5,918 nucleotides of DNA from Beijerinckiaceae bacterium (GTDB taxonomy: Bacteria; Pseudomonadota; Alphaproteobacteria; Rhizobiales; Beijerinckiaceae): positions 1-5,918 of the forward strand of contig DAIESR010000194.1 in NCBI GenBank assembly GCA_027346205.1, read 5' to 3'. A model generated the notes under the pieces. It did not search any database. It had not been told where the DNA came from and saw only the letters and a program-made list of their open reading frames with translations. Below are positions 5,545-5,918 of this stretch, in pieces (position 1 is the stretch's first letter; every line of letters begins with the position of its first letter). The position numbers and the translations under genes were made by a program.

Positions 5545-5918
5545 ATGTTTCGGGCCCCTTCATCAACCGGCCGATCGCGACCTCGCTGCTCGCCTTCGCC
5601 GTGCTGCTCGGTGGCCTGCTCGGCTATTTGAACCTGCCGGTTTCGTCGCTGCCGCAGGTCGATTTTCCGACGATCCAAGTGACGACGCAATTGCCCGGCG
5701 CAAGCCCCGACACGATGGCGGAACTCATCACCGCGCCGCTCGAGCGCCAGCTCGGACAGATCCCCTCGCTCGAACTGATGACATCGTCGAGCGCCTTCGG
5801 CCTGTCGCAAGTCACTTTGCAATTCGATCTGAACCGCGACATCGACGGCGCGGCGCAGGATGTCCAGGCCGCCATCAACGCGGCCGCGGCGACCTTGCCG
5901 GCCAATCTGCCTTATCCG
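5541..5918 (+). CDS. RND efflux permease, MdtB/MuxB-like, N-terminal part (3' end outside window)
   Basis: This is the inner-membrane proton-driven pump of the tripartite system. Only 126 residues are visible of a family length of roughly 1,000-1,050; the frame is open to the last base. The N-terminus [17 protein letters not shown] is typical; residues 13-32 form the first membrane helix. [29 protein letters not shown] (32-60) opens the porter region, followed by [20 protein letters not shown] (65-84) and [25 protein letters not shown] (91-115), blocks diagnostic of hydrophobe/amphiphile RND pumps such as MdtB/MdtC. The ATG lies within the ATGA overlap with the adaptor stop; no Shine-Dalgarno sequence precedes it, so translation probably depends on ribosomes finishing the adaptor. 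MdtABC-type loci often carry two pump genes; a second one might follow beyond the window, which cannot be seen here. Confidence 0.95.
   Translation, partial: MNVSGPFINRPIATSLLAFAVLLGGLLGYLNLPVSSLPQVDFPTIQVTTQLPGASPDTMAELITAPLERQLGQIPSLELMTSSSAFGLSQVTLQFDLNRDIDGAAQDVQAAINAAAATLPANLPYP

Noticed and set aside
1..5918. CRISPR array, tRNA, rRNA, insertion sequence or attachment site
   Set aside because: No regularly spaced direct repeats, no recognisable tRNA or rRNA sequence, no transposase or terminal inverted repeats were seen on either strand.

Overview
The window reads as chromosomal DNA from a GC-rich alphaproteobacterium, most likely of the Hyphomicrobiales (Rhizobiales), perhaps near the Beijerinckiaceae. 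This rests on the rhizobial-type AccA N-terminus (MRSYLDFEKP), an Omp25/Omp31-like outer-membrane barrel fused behind an autotransporter-type barrel, and a NodT-type outer membrane factor. The placement comes from recalled family features, not a database search.

Layout. (1) Positions 2-1138, plus strand: the C-terminal 378 residues of a large outer-membrane protein whose start lies off the left edge. (2) 1139-1333: a gap between convergent genes, with a strong hairpin at 1193-1222 placed to terminate transcription from both sides, and a second inverted repeat. (3) 1334-2287, minus strand: accA, the alpha subunit of the acetyl-CoA carboxylase carboxyltransferase. (4) 2288-2680: a divergent intergenic region that must carry the promoters of accA (leftward) and of the efflux genes (rightward); it holds several dyad-symmetric sequences. 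(5) 2681-4132, 4261-5544 and 5541-5918 (cut by the right edge), plus strand: an outer membrane factor lipoprotein, a periplasmic adaptor and an inner-membrane RND pump, in that order.

The last three genes together specify a complete tripartite RND efflux system. The pump takes substrate from the inner membrane or periplasm using the proton gradient, the adaptor bridges the periplasm, and the outer membrane factor is the exit duct. Adaptor and pump resemble the MdtA/MdtB (MuxA/MuxB) multidrug type rather than heavy-metal exporters. Adaptor and pump genes overlap by 4 bases (ATGA); the outer membrane factor gene is separated from them by 128 bases containing two perfect 12-base palindromes. No regulator gene is visible. 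accA is a housekeeping fatty-acid synthesis gene with no evident functional link to its neighbours.

I do not see a previously undescribed system. The points most worth a second look are the two-barrel architecture of the first protein and the clustered palindromes in the two gaps flanking the outer membrane factor gene.
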